28,117 nt of DNA from CAJBIL01 sp044359525 (GTDB taxonomy: Bacteria; Pseudomonadota; Gammaproteobacteria; Burkholderiales; Rhodocyclaceae): contig JBIKLY010000046.1 in assembly GCA_044359525.1 (NCBI GenBank), forward strand, positions 1-28,117. The letters are read 5' to 3'. The position numbers were made by a program, and so were the translations under genes. This document shows positions 9,746-17,118 of this stretch, piece after piece (positions within the stretch are counted from its first letter, which is position 1; each line of letters starts with the position of its first letter). The notes beneath the pieces were generated by a model, which worked only from the letters and a program-made list of their open reading frames with translations, was not told the DNA's origin and made no database searches.

Positions 9746-9971
9746 GGCGAATTATACGGGCTTGCGTTTCTTCCGGCGATCTTTGGGCAGCATGGGGAGC
9801 AATCGAAAGTGTTGGCCAGAACATCGTAGCGCTGCGCTAACCTGACCAACGGAAATGCATAGCCGACCTACGCGTTATCGTCGCGGGAAGTCTTCGACCA
9901 ATAGTTTCAAACGCACCCAACGGCAGGGAGAGGGTTGGCGTTGCCGACTCACGCCATACCGACTTTGGTAT

Positions 9972-10013
9972 ATCATTGTAAAATGATTGCATAGCAACTA
10001 GAGTGCAATCATT
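9972..10013 (+). promoter_or_regulatory. Operator-like inverted repeats upstream of the FitAB-type TA operon
   Basis: Two overlapping palindromes share a half-site: ATCATT at 9972-9977 faces AATGAT at 9982-9987, and AATGATTGCA at 9982-9991 is perfectly repeated inverted as TGCAATCATT at 10004-10013. The block is AT-rich within GC-rich DNA and ends 25 bp before the GTG start. TA antitoxins of the ribbon-helix-helix type autoregulate by binding such repeats. A weak promoter (TTGTAA, 17 bp, TAGAGT) overlaps it. The first 20 bp recur upstream of hicA. Confidence 0.7.
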
Positions 10014-10038
10014 GAGATCAATCAGAAAAGGATGCTGC

Positions 10039-10278
10039 GTGTCATCAATCACTGTCCGTAACTTACCTGAGGAGACGCACCGTGCTTTGCGTGTGCGCGC
10101 CGCGATGGCTGGTCGAAGCACCGAGGCCGAAGTCCGGGCCATTCTCGAAAGCGTCGCACGACCAGAGGGCCGCATCAAGCTGGGTTCCTTGCTGGCTGAA
10201 ATCGGCCAGCAGGCAGGGGGGGTCGATCTTGAGATCGAGCGTGACAAGTCACCCGCAGAACCGATGAGCTTTGAATGA
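10039..10278 (+). CDS. FitA/VapB-type antitoxin (ribbon-helix-helix)
   Basis: The GTG at 10039 is chosen over the GTG at 10003 because AAAGGA lies 6 nt upstream and the product then begins MSSITVRNLPEETHRALRV, the standard start of FitA-like antitoxins. The 79-aa protein has the ribbon (SSITVRNL) and two helices (ETHRALRVRAAMAG, RSTEAEVRAILESV), with the highly conserved GRSTEAEVR. The C-terminal 35 residues, LAEIGQQAGGVDLEIERD onward, would wrap the toxin. It represses its own operon and neutralises the PIN toxin downstream. Stop and toxin start overlap as ATGA. Confidence 0.92.
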   Translation: MSSITVRNLPEETHRALRVRAAMAGRSTEAEVRAILESVARPEGRIKLGSLLAEIGQQAGGVDLEIERDKSPAEPMSFE

Positions 10279-10700
10279 TTCTTCTCGACACCAACGTCGT
10301 TTCTGAACCATTGAAGCTCACCGGTGATGTAGGCGTGTTGACTTGGATAGACGCGCAAATTATCGAAACACTTTATCTGTCAACGATCAGCCTGGCTGAG
10401 TTGCGTTTTGGCATTGCGGCGCTGGCACCGGGCAAACGAAGAGATACGCTCCACACCAGTCTTGAGCAACGCATCTTGCCTTTGTTCGTCGGTCGAATTC
10501 TGCCCTTTGATGCAGACGCCTCCGAAGCCTACGCGGTGCTTCGTGCCCGTGCGCGAGCCCAGGGGAAAGCTATTGTGCCCGCAGACGGCTACATTGCCGC
10601 GACGGCCACCAGCCATGGTTTGATTGTTGCAACGCGAGACACCGGCCCTTTTGAAGCCGCTGGCCTGACTGTCATCAACCCTTGGAATACGCAGCACTGA
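10275..10700 (+). CDS. FitB/VapC-type toxin, PIN-domain ribonuclease
   Basis: The 141-aa protein has the acidic residues of a PIN active site: D5 in MILLDTNVVSE, E42 in SLAELRFG, D104 in VPADGYIAATA and D122 in ATRDTGPF. The segment LSTISLAELRFGIAALAPGKRR is typical of the FitB subgroup. Such proteins are Mg-dependent RNases, many cutting specific tRNAs or rRNA; the target here is unknown. All catalytic acids are present, so the toxin looks active. It is translationally coupled to the antitoxin by a 4-bp overlap. The next 160 bp downstream hold no recognisable gene. Confidence 0.93.
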   Translation: MILLDTNVVSEPLKLTGDVGVLTWIDAQIIETLYLSTISLAELRFGIAALAPGKRRDTLHTSLEQRILPLFVGRILPFDADASEAYAVLRARARAQGKAIVPADGYIAATATSHGLIVATRDTGPFEAAGLTVINPWNTQH

Positions 10701-10859
10701 CGGACTGAACAAATTCCGCCGATTCTGGCTTACAACCCCAAATTACTTAGCAGCGGAATCTTCGGCGGTTCCGGCCTTCCGGTCAAAGAGATACTTGACG
10801 TTGGTGGTAGGCTGTTGGGGAGGCCGTCGAGACTACTTTGTTGGATATGTGCGCAGCGC

Positions 10860-10888
10860 TTGCATTTTTCGCTGCACTCATTTCTAAT
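10860..10888 (+). promoter_or_regulatory. Candidate sigma-70 promoter of the ilvBN leader
   Basis: TTGCAT (10860-10865) and TCTAAT (10883-10888) are 17 bp apart. The -10 matches consensus at 5 of 6 positions, the -35 only at 3 of 6. Transcription would start near 10895, about 27 nt before the leader ATG, a layout expected for an attenuated operon. The 10701-10859 stretch upstream shows nothing I can name. Confidence 0.35.
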
Positions 10889-10921
10889 AGCCGTTCGAGT
10901 TTTCGCTTTGACCTGACAATC

Positions 10922-11059
10922 ATGCTTCCTTCCGACGACCGCGCTTTCGTTTCATCCGCCGCTATCAGCGCGGCTGCGTTCGTCATTACTGTCGGTGTAG
11001 CAGTAGTACGCGTAGTAAGCGTAGTACGCAGCGCACCGTCGAGGGTCGGAAGAATGTAG
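10922..11059 (+). CDS. Valine-rich leader peptide of ilvBN (attenuation), 45 codons
   Basis: A short frame, too small to be noticed as a gene, encodes 11 valines in 45 residues, with the run VGVAVVRVVSVV. Seven of these valines use the same codon, GTA, clustered at 10997-11026, although GTC/GTG dominate in this GC-rich genome. It ends 28 bp before a strong terminator hairpin and 110 bp before the ilvB start. This is the arrangement of amino-acid-responsive attenuators such as ivbL-ilvBN of enterobacteria: stalling at valine codons when charged tRNA-Val is scarce would prevent terminator formation. The ATG at 10922 has no good ribosome-binding site, so the exact start is uncertain; the GTA cluster is the robust part. 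Confidence 0.75.
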   Translation: MLPSDDRAFVSSAAISAAAFVITVGVAVVRVVSVVRSAPSRVGRM

Positions 11060-11087
11060 TCGAAACGTAGCAAACGACAGATTCCAG

Positions 11088-11126
11088 AAACCCCCGCCGG
11101 TGCAAACCGAGCGGGGGTTTTGCTTT
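11088..11126 (+). terminator. Attenuator/terminator hairpin upstream of ilvB
   Basis: AAACCCCCGC (11088-11097) pairs perfectly with GCGGGGGTTT (11111-11120). Inside, CGGT and ACCG extend the stem, leaving a GCAA tetraloop and one bulged A. TTTTGCTTT follows. It lies between the valine-rich leader and ilvB, so it fits an attenuator rather than a simple gene end. A second small hairpin (CCGGC-AAA-GCCGG, 11139-11151) with five Ts sits just before the ilvB ribosome-binding site. Confidence 0.85.
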
Positions 11127-11169
11127 ATGGCCCCCGCCCGGCAAAGCCGGCTTTTTGAAGGAGAGCACC

Positions 11170-12852
11170 GTGGCCCAACAATCAACCGAAACCCTCACCG
11201 GCGCGCAACTTGTTGTGCGTCTGCTCGAACGACAAGGCGTGCGAACGCTGTCCGGCATCCCCGGCGGCGCGATCTTGCCGATCTACGATGCCTTGTCGCA
11301 GTCGACACTGATCCACCACGTACTGGCGCGCCATGAGCAGGGCGCCGGTTTCATCGCGCAGGGCATGGCGCGGGCGACTGGCCTGCCGGCTGTCTGTCTG
11401 GCGTCTTCCGGCCCCGGCGCAACCAATCTGCTGACGGCGATTGCCGATGCCAAGCTCGATTCGATTCCGCTGGTGGCGATCACCGGCCAGGTGCCGAAGG
11501 CGATGATTGGCACCGACGCCTTTCAGGAAGTCGATACCTATGGGCTGACGATTCCGATCACCAAGCACAACTTCCTTGTTAATTCAGCCGAGGAGCTGAT
11601 TGAGGTGATCCCGCGCGCCTTCCGACTCGCCGCCTCGGGTCGGCCTGGTCCGGTGCTGGTCGATATTCCGAAGGACGTGCAGAACCAGGCCATCGAAATC
11701 AGCGAGTGGCCTGCGCCAGGCGTTGCCGATGCGATGCCGGCGCCTGCTGCCGAGCTGATCGCGCGGGCGGCGGCGATGATTAACGAAGCCGAACGTCCAA
11801 TCCTCTATCTGGGCGGTGGCGTCGTGCATTCGGGAGCCTCCGAACTGGCTGTCGCGCTTGCCGAGAAAGCCGCTCTGCCGACCGTGATGACGCTGATGGC
11901 GCTCGGCGCAATGCCGGTCGACCACGCGCTGTCGCTAGGCATGCTCGGTATGCACGGTGCGCGCTGTACCAATTTCGCCCTTGATGAATGCGACCTGCTG
12001 ATCGCCGTTGGCGCGCGCTTTGACGACCGGGCGACGGGCAAAGTCGCGGCCTTTTGCCCGCAGGCGAAGATCATCCATATCGACATCGACCCTGCGGAAC
12101 TCGACAAGGTCAAGACCGCACACGTCGGCATCACCGGCGACGTGACGGCCGTGCTCAAGATGCTTTCGCCGGAAGTCGAGCCGCAACTGCGCAAGCGCTG
12201 GCTGTCCCATGTGGCCAGTCTGAAGGCGGCGCATCCACTGCGCATGCCGGGCATCGAAGACCCGCGTTCGCATTACGGCCTGATCCGCGCCGTCGCCGAT
12301 TGCCTCGATGATGAGGCGACGATCACCACCGACGTCGGCCAGCACCAGATGTGGGTCGCACAGGCCTATCCCTTGCGCCGGCCTCGCCAGTGGCTGACTT
12401 CGGGCGGGCTGGGGACGATGGGCTTTGGTTTGCCGGCCGCCATTGGCGCGGCACTGGCTGAACCTGAACGTACCGTGGTTTGCTTTACCGGCGACGGCAG
12501 CATCCTGATGAATGTGCAGGAGTTTGTCACTGCGGCGGAGGAGGGCGTCAACGTAAAAATTGTGCTGATGAATAATTCATCGCTCGGGCTGGTGTTCCAG
12601 CAGCAGACGATGTTCTACGGCGAACGCATCTTTGCCTCGAAATTCAAGGGGCAGCCGGACTTCATCAAGGTCGCCGATGCTTTCGGTTTTGCCACCGTCG
12701 ATCTCGACAAGGAAAGCGATCCGCGCGCCGCACTCGCCGCAGCGCTTTCGTCGCGCGGCCCGACGCTGATCCACGCCAGCATCGACATGCGCGAGCAGGT
12801 TCTACCCATGGTTGCGCCGGGCGCCGCCAACAAAGACATGATCGGAGGTTGA
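11170..12852 (+). CDS. ilvB: Acetolactate synthase, large catalytic subunit
   Basis: The GTG at 11170 is chosen because AAGGAG lies 6 nt upstream. The 560-aa length matches IlvB. The ThDP enzyme fold is complete: GIPGGAILPIYDAL, catalytic glutamate E56 in RHEQGAGFIAQGMARATG, the FAD/middle domain with DDRATGK, and the ThDP-Mg site GDGSILMNVQEF beginning at residue 441 followed by NNSSLGLVFQQQ. It makes 2-acetolactate or 2-aceto-2-hydroxybutyrate from pyruvate, the first shared step of valine, leucine and isoleucine synthesis. ilvN follows after 2 bp. A valine-codon leader and attenuator upstream indicate end-product control. Many betaproteobacteria have an ilvIHC operon, so this may be a second isozyme. 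Confidence 0.96.
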   Translation: MAQQSTETLTGAQLVVRLLERQGVRTLSGIPGGAILPIYDALSQSTLIHHVLARHEQGAGFIAQGMARATGLPAVCLASSGPGATNLLTAIADAKLDSIPLVAITGQVPKAMIGTDAFQEVDTYGLTIPITKHNFLVNSAEELIEVIPRAFRLAASGRPGPVLVDIPKDVQNQAIEISEWPAPGVADAMPAPAAELIARAAAMINEAERPILYLGGGVVHSGASELAVALAEKAALPTVMTLMALGAMPVDHALSLGMLGMHGARCTNFALDECDLLIAVGARFDDRATGKVAAFCPQAKIIHIDIDPAELDKVKTAHVGITGDVTAVLKMLSPEVEPQLRKRWLSHVASLKAAHPLRMPGIEDPRSHYGLIRAVADCLDDEATITTDVGQHQMWVAQAYPLRRPRQWLTSGGLGTMGFGLPAAIGAALAEPERTVVCFTGDGSILMNVQEFVTAAEEGVNVKIVLMNNSSLGLVFQQQTMFYGERIFASKFKGQPDFIKVADAFGFATVDLDKESDPRAALAAALSSRGPTLIHASIDMREQVLPMVAPGAANKDMIGG

Positions 12853-12854
12853 AA

Positions 12855-13169
12855 ATGAATGCAATTTCACAGGCGGAAAATAAGGCGCTGGCCCGCGCCG
12901 TACTTGAACTTGATGTGAATAACCACGCCGGCGTGATGTCGCACGTGGTGAGCATGTTCTCGCGCCGGGCGTACAACGTCGAGGGCATTATCTGCATGCC
13001 GGTCGGCACGGGGCAGACCAGTCGCATCTGGCTGCTGGTCAATGAAGACGCGCGTCTTGAGCAGATGGTCAAGCAGCTGGACAAACTCGAAGACGTGCTG
13101 GCGGTGCGCCGGCATGGTGCTGAGCACGAAGTGTTCGAGCGCCTGGAGGGTTTCTTTCTGGTCAAATAA
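12855..13169 (+). CDS. ilvN: Acetolactate synthase, small regulatory subunit (short IlvN type)
   Basis: The 104-aa protein is a single ACT domain (LELDVNNHAGVMSHVVSMFSRRAYNVEGI split around residue 30, then IWLLVNEDARLEQMVKQLDKLEDV) with almost nothing after it. That is the short IlvN form (about 96 aa in E. coli), not the about 163-aa IlvH form common in betaproteobacteria. The subunit activates IlvB and confers valine feedback inhibition. The ATG at 12855 has GGAGG in the last codons of ilvB about 9 nt upstream, so translation is coupled. A perfect terminator hairpin starts 2 bp after the stop. Confidence 0.94.
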   Translation: MNAISQAENKALARAVLELDVNNHAGVMSHVVSMFSRRAYNVEGIICMPVGTGQTSRIWLLVNEDARLEQMVKQLDKLEDVLAVRRHGAEHEVFERLEGFFLVK

Positions 13170-13171
13170 AT

Positions 13172-13207
13172 CAGACGGCCTGATTTTTCAGGCCGTCTGC
13201 GCATTTT
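13172..13207 (+). terminator. Rho-independent terminator of ilvBN
   Basis: CAGACGGCCTGA (13172-13183) and TCAGGCCGTCTG (13188-13199) form a perfect 12-bp stem with a TTTT loop, followed by GCGCATTTTATT. It starts 2 bp after the ilvN stop. A second small perfect palindrome, TATTGGC-N6-GCCAATA, follows at 13207-13226. Confidence 0.85.
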
Positions 13208-13293
13208 ATTGGCCTGCAAGCCAATAGATACGCCACTCTTCAAAAAATTTTGTTGTAGATCGCCTATTCATGCGGCTTGCGGCCATGCGCGGG

Positions 13294-13626
13294 TCAAGTG
13301 TGCGCTGCACTCGCCAATACCTTGGCCGCCCACTGGTTCAAACTCGTGCCCGCCGCTTTGGCCGCCACCAGCGCGGCACCATGCACATCCGGCGGAATAC
13401 GCAGCATCAGTTTGCCGCTGGCGGGTTTTTCAGGTGACTTACCCAGTGCGGCGCACGTCTCCAGATAATCTTCAACTGCATCCTCAAATGCCGCGCGCAA
13501 ATCAGCAACATTATCGGCATGAAACCCGATCACATCGACAATTCCTAGCAGATGCCCGACAAAAATATTGTCCCGGTCGTCGAATTCAACGCGGGCGGTG
13601 TAGCCTTTGTAAGTCATGGTGTTCAT
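13294..13626 (-). CDS. hicB: HicB-type antitoxin
   Basis: The 110-aa protein has the HicB layout: an N-terminal degraded-RNase-H-like domain (MTYKGYTARVEFDDRDNIFVG, GIVDVIGFHADNVADLRAAFEDAVEDYLE in two segments) and a C-terminal ribbon-helix-helix (GKLMLRIPPDVHGAALVAAKAAG, then SLNQWAAKVLASA) for DNA binding. It neutralises HicA and represses the operon. The ATG at 13626 overlaps the hicA stop as ATGA; a second in-frame ATG 9 bp later is also possible. The gene converges on ilvBN. Together with the toxin gene it is a complete module. Confidence 0.93.
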   Translation of the reverse strand: MNTMTYKGYTARVEFDDRDNIFVGHLLGIVDVIGFHADNVADLRAAFEDAVEDYLETCAALGKSPEKPASGKLMLRIPPDVHGAALVAAKAAGTSLNQWAAKVLASAAHT

Positions 13627-13877
13627 GGTTTAACTCCAATCAGTTCAAGAAAAAACCGGGCATCCTCAACCTGATACGGCTTCGCCTCTTTGCTCGGGTG
13701 CGGCCGGTGGAAGCTGGCTACCCGCTCACCGTAAGCAAATCGCACACGCGACCCACGCCCTTCAATCACAACACAACCCACCGCAATCAGCAGCGCCTCA
13801 ATGCGCGCCCATTCAAGCGTGCCGGGCGTGGGCTTGGTAAAAACGGCAAGCAAGGTTTTCTGGTGTTTGCTGCTCAT
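13623..13877 (-). CDS. hicA: HicA-type toxin (mRNA interferase family)
   Basis: An 84-aa protein of the longer HicA subgroup. It has the double-stranded-RNA-binding-like core IEALLIAVGCVVIEGRGSRVRF and the C-terminal motif FHRPHPSKEAKPYQVEDARFFLELIGV. Short HicA toxins carry a catalytic histidine in a GSH-like motif; here the position reads GSR, as I recall for this longer subgroup, so the active-site assignment is open and the histidines of FHRPH are alternative candidates. The toxin gene comes first, antitoxin second, as is usual for hicAB. No good ribosome-binding site is seen before the ATG at 13877. A palindromic operator-like sequence lies 20 bp upstream. Confidence 0.88.
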   Translation of the reverse strand: MSSKHQKTLLAVFTKPTPGTLEWARIEALLIAVGCVVIEGRGSRVRFAYGERVASFHRPHPSKEAKPYQVEDARFFLELIGVKP

Positions 13878-13897
13878 AGGCGAATGATAGCGGATAG

Positions 13898-13918
13898 TGC
13901 AATCATTTGGAAATGATT
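13898..13918 (-). promoter_or_regulatory. Operator-like palindrome upstream of hicAB
   Basis: AATCATTT (13901-13908) and AAATGATT (13911-13918) form a perfect 8-bp inverted repeat with a GG spacer. Read toward hicA it is ATCATT-N3-AAATGATTGCA, identical outside the three spacer bases to 9972-9991 upstream of the FitAB-type operon. It ends 20 bp before the hicA start, a normal place for an autorepressor site. A further AATGAT lies at 13883-13888. Confidence 0.65.
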
Positions 13919-14000
13919 TTTCGCAATCAAGCCCCGTCAGCTCTTGATCGAAATGTGGGGATATCCACGCGATCCGTGCATAACATCAAGCCGAAAACAA

Positions 14001-14033
14001 AAAACCCCGTCTTCGCAAAAAGGCGGGGTTTTT
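14001..14033. terminator. Bidirectional rho-independent terminator downstream of nrdJ
   Basis: AAAACCCCGTCTT (14001-14013) pairs with AAGGCGGGGTTTT (14020-14032) over 13 bp with one G-U/T-G pair and a 6-nt loop. Both strands end in T-runs. It lies 24 bp after the nrdJ stop on the minus strand and between nrdJ and the hicA promoter. Confidence 0.85.
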
Positions 14034-14056
14034 CGCTAGCTGGCGCTACGCGGTCG

Positions 14057-16942
14057 TCAACCGCAAGTCCCCACCGCCCCGCAAGCCGTACAGAAATCAC
14101 AGCCGTCCTTGCGAATCATCGTGTGATTACCGCACTCGCCGCACAGCTTGCCAGCCGTCGGTTTGGCGGCGGTGCTGCCGATCGGTGCTTCGAGAATGCC
14201 CATCTGCTGCAGCGGCAGGCCGTTCTCGTCGAGGATGCCGAGCATGGCGTAGCGGTGGATCATCAGCTGCGCGAGGTAGGCCACCGTTGACGGGTAGTTG
14301 GTCTGGCGGCGCGTGCCGGGGATAAAGGCCATGAAGTCGCCGAGCGGCTCGGGGTAGTCGAGCAGTTTCCTGAGCTTCATGCCGATCCACGCCGGGTCGA
14401 GGACGCGCATGTCGAGTGACAGGAGCTTGGTCAGGCCGTCGAGGGCGCGTGGGTAGTTGCCCGAGAGCCATACCGAGTAGGGGCGGGTAACGCCGTCGGG
14501 CAGGGTGATTTCCTTCAGACCCAGCACGAAGTCTTCGCCCGTGGCCGGGTTGAAGATGTCGACGGTCCAGGAGAGCGTGCCGTCGGTGCCGGTCTTCGGC
14601 TCTTTCAGGCTGAACATGGCGTCGAGCACCGGCGTTGGGCCTTCGTGCTTGAAGGCGCCGATCTGTTCAACGCGGAACTGGATCAATTGCGCCATCGCCG
14701 AGACGATCGACGGCATGCGCTTGCGTTCACCGTGCGGCGGGAAGGTCATGTCGAAGCCTTCGCCGTTCGGTGTCTTGGCTAGCGATTCAAGTTTCAGTGC
14801 CAGCCAGCCGTGGTCGTTGGCGCGCATGTCCATCGACAGCGTTTTGGCGACGGCGCCGAGGCCGCGCGGCTGCGACGGGCCATTGACCCACGCTTCGAAC
14901 GGCCAGGAGCGGCCTTCCTGCTCGATATGGCCGACGAACAGGGCGAACTTGCCGTGCTCGTGCTCGATCATGTAGGTCCATGCCATGTTGCCTTCCGGCA
15001 TGTTCGGACGGTTCGGCCAGCGCAGGCTGGAGAGCACCGGGGCGGGCAGGTTCTTGATTGACAGGCGACGGTTGGCATCGCCGGTGACGAAGTCCTGCGG
15101 GGCCTTGGCGTCGACTTCGGCCTTGGTTGGTTCAACGGAAAGCACCGAGCCGAGCACGCTGTTCGGGCGGTAGGTGGCGAGGCCCTTGAGGCCGGCTTTC
15201 CAGGCGCTCATGTAGAGGTTCTGGAATTCTTCGTAGGGGTAGTCGGCGGGGACGTTGACCGTCTTCGAAATCGACGTGTCGATGTACGGGGCAACGGCGG
15301 CGACCATGTTCTTGTGCGCTTCAGCCGAGATTTCGAGCGCCGTGACGAAGTAGTCGGGCAGGTTCTCGACGTTGCCACCAAGGTGCTTGTAAAGACGCCA
15401 GGCGTAATCCTCGACGGCGTATTCCTTGAGTGTGCCGTCCTGCATGCGCTTCTTGCGGTTGTAGGTCCACGAGAAGGGCGGTTCGATGCCGTTGCTGGCG
15501 TTGTCGGCAAAAGCCAGCGAGATGGTGCCGGTCGGCGCGATCGACAGCAGGTGCGAGTTGCGCAGGCCGTGCTTGCGGATCTCAGCCTTGACCTCGGCCG
15601 GCAGGCGCGAGGCGAAGTTGCCGCCGGAAAGGTAGAGCTCGGCGTTGAACAGCGGGAAGGCACCGCGTTCCTTGGCCAGTTCGACCGAGGCGAGGTAGGC
15701 GGTGTCACGCATGCATTCGGAGATGCGCGCAGCCATTTCGGAAGCTTCCGGGCGGTCGTAGCGCAGGGTCAGCATGCACAGCGCGTCGCCGAGGCCGGTA
15801 AAGCCGAGGCCGACGCGGCGCTTGTTGGCGGCTTCTTCGCGCTGGCGGTCGAGCGGCCAGGCGGTGACATCGAGCACGTTGTCGAGCATGCGCGTCGACA
15901 CCTTGACCACTTCTGCAAAGCCGGCGAAGTCGAATTCAGCGTCGGCGCTGAAGGCATTTTTGACGAAGATGGTCAGGTTGATCGAACCCAGGCAGCAGCA
16001 ACCGTAGGGCGGCAGCGGCTGTTCGGCGCAGGGATTGGTCGCTTCGATCAGCTCGCAGTAATAGAGGTTGTTGTCCTTGTTCATGCGGTCGAGGAAGAGG
16101 ATTCCTGGCTCGGCATGGTCGTAGGTGGCCTTCATCACCTGATCCCACAGGTCGCGCGCGCGCACCTTGCGATAGGTCCAGATGCCGTCGTCGCGCTGGA
16201 AGGCGCCTTGCGTCTTCATGTCGGTATTCGGCTCGGCGCGGTGCGTCAGCTCGACTTCACCGTCGGCTTCGACGGCGGCCATGAAGGTATCGGTGACGGC
16301 GATCGAGACGTTGAAGTTGGTCAGGTCGCCGTGGTCCTTGGCGTGGATGAACAGCTCGATATCCGGATGGTCGCAGCGCAGCACACCCATCTGCGCGCCA
16401 CGCCGGGCACCGGCCGACTCGACGGTTTCGCACGAGCGGTCGAAAACGCGCATGTAGGAGACCGGGCCGGAAGCGCGCGATTGCGTGCCCTTGACGCGCG
16501 CGCCTTGCGGCCGGATCGACGAGAAATCGTAACCGACGCCACCACCTCGGCGCATGGTTTCAGCGGCTTCGGCGAGCGCGCTGTAAATGCCGGGCTTGCC
16601 GTCAACCAGTTCAACGATCGAATCGCCGACCGGTTGCACGAAGCAGTTGATCAGCGTCGCGGCGAGGTCGGTGCCGGCGGCCGAGTTGATGCGCCCGGCC
16701 GGAACGAAACCGTTTTCCTGCGCCCACAGGAAGCGCGCTTCCCAGTGCGCGCGCTGTTTTTCTTCTTCGTGGGCGGCCAGCGCATGGGCAACGCGGCGGC
16801 GTACATCGTGCACCGAGGTTTCGTTGCCCTTGGCGTATTTTTCGACGAGCACCTCGCCGGAAATTTCCTGTTCAACCAGCGTTGCCGCTGTCGGTACGTC
16901 GGCGGTGACCGACAGGGAGAGTTGTTGTGTGACCTGGCTCAT
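14057..16942 (-). CDS. nrdJ: Class II (adenosylcobalamin-dependent) ribonucleoside-diphosphate reductase NrdJ
   Basis: The ATG at 16942 has GAGGGA about 9 nt upstream and gives 961 aa; an ATG 30 bp earlier is possible. The catalytic motif NPCAE (N303, C305, E307) sits before PPYGCCCLGSINLT, and the first redox cysteine is in LINCFVQPVG. The phosphate-binding APTGTISLAF loop is present. Residues 653-764 and 790-904 are two related blocks (LSMDMRANDHGWLALKL and LSLDMRVLDPAWIGMKL), a TSCPD-like tandem repeat. The tail has six cysteines (934, 937, 948, 951, 954, 960) and presumably relays electrons from thioredoxin and/or binds zinc. It reduces ribonucleotides to deoxyribonucleotides without oxygen. 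Two NrdR boxes lie upstream. No nrdAB is visible in the window. Confidence 0.96.
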   Translation of the reverse strand: MSQVTQQLSLSVTADVPTAATLVEQEISGEVLVEKYAKGNETSVHDVRRRVAHALAAHEEEKQRAHWEARFLWAQENGFVPAGRINSAAGTDLAATLINCFVQPVGDSIVELVDGKPGIYSALAEAAETMRRGGGVGYDFSSIRPQGARVKGTQSRASGPVSYMRVFDRSCETVESAGARRGAQMGVLRCDHPDIELFIHAKDHGDLTNFNVSIAVTDTFMAAVEADGEVELTHRAEPNTDMKTQGAFQRDDGIWTYRKVRARDLWDQVMKATYDHAEPGILFLDRMNKDNNLYYCELIEATNPCAEQPLPPYGCCCLGSINLTIFVKNAFSADAEFDFAGFAEVVKVSTRMLDNVLDVTAWPLDRQREEAANKRRVGLGFTGLGDALCMLTLRYDRPEASEMAARISECMRDTAYLASVELAKERGAFPLFNAELYLSGGNFASRLPAEVKAEIRKHGLRNSHLLSIAPTGTISLAFADNASNGIEPPFSWTYNRKKRMQDGTLKEYAVEDYAWRLYKHLGGNVENLPDYFVTALEISAEAHKNMVAAVAPYIDTSISKTVNVPADYPYEEFQNLYMSAWKAGLKGLATYRPNSVLGSVLSVEPTKAEVDAKAPQDFVTGDANRRLSIKNLPAPVLSSLRWPNRPNMPEGNMAWTYMIEHEHGKFALFVGHIEQEGRSWPFEAWVNGPSQPRGLGAVAKTLSMDMRANDHGWLALKLESLAKTPNGEGFDMTFPPHGERKRMPSIVSAMAQLIQFRVEQIGAFKHEGPTPVLDAMFSLKEPKTGTDGTLSWTVDIFNPATGEDFVLGLKEITLPDGVTRPYSVWLSGNYPRALDGLTKLLSLDMRVLDPAWIGMKLRKLLDYPEPLGDFMAFIPGTRRQTNYPSTVAYLAQLMIHRYAMLGILDENGLPLQQMGILEAPIGSTAAKPTAGKLCGECGNHTMIRKDGCDFCTACGAVGTCG

Positions 16943-17086
16943 GGATTGTCCCTCTATTATTTTTAGCTGCAAATGGTGGCGTAAATGCTGCAGGTGATGC
17001 TTGAAAGTGATTGGTTGGCTTGTTGCTGCAAGTGACTATGAATTAAGTAATAGCGCCGGCGAATTCACGGCTGAACAGACGTCAAG

Positions 17087-17102
17087 CTACTACATGTAGT
17101 GG
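17087..17102 (-). promoter_or_regulatory. NrdR box, proximal
   Basis: On the nrdJ strand the site reads CCACTACATGTAGTAG, a near-perfect palindrome resembling the NrdR consensus (ACAC-AT-rich-GTGT type). It is 145 bp upstream of the nrdJ start. NrdR is the ATP/dATP-sensing repressor of ribonucleotide reductase genes. Confidence 0.75.
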
Positions 17103-17118
17103 TGCAAGGCAAGAAGTT

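Noticed and set aside
10743..10832. Minus-strand coding-like fragment ending KYLFDRKAGTAEDSAAK-stop
   Set aside because: Looks like the tail of a real protein, but a stop lies about 29 codons upstream, there is no start and I recognise no homologue; possible gene remnant, not supportable.
13171..13199. Neisseria-type DNA uptake sequence (GCCGTCTGAA) in the ilvN terminator
   Set aside because: Only GCCGTCTGAT is present, once, and it is explained by the terminator stem.
10004..13907. 12-bp direct repeat AGTGCAATCATT at 10002-10013 and 13896-13907, as possible integration-site duplication around ilvBN
   Set aside because: Each copy is part of a palindrome at a TA promoter, which explains it better as operator sequence; no integrase or transposase is present.
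13209..13916. 235-codon plus-strand frame across hicAB
   Set aside because: Runs antisense through two clear TA genes, no start signal, composition unlike a protein.
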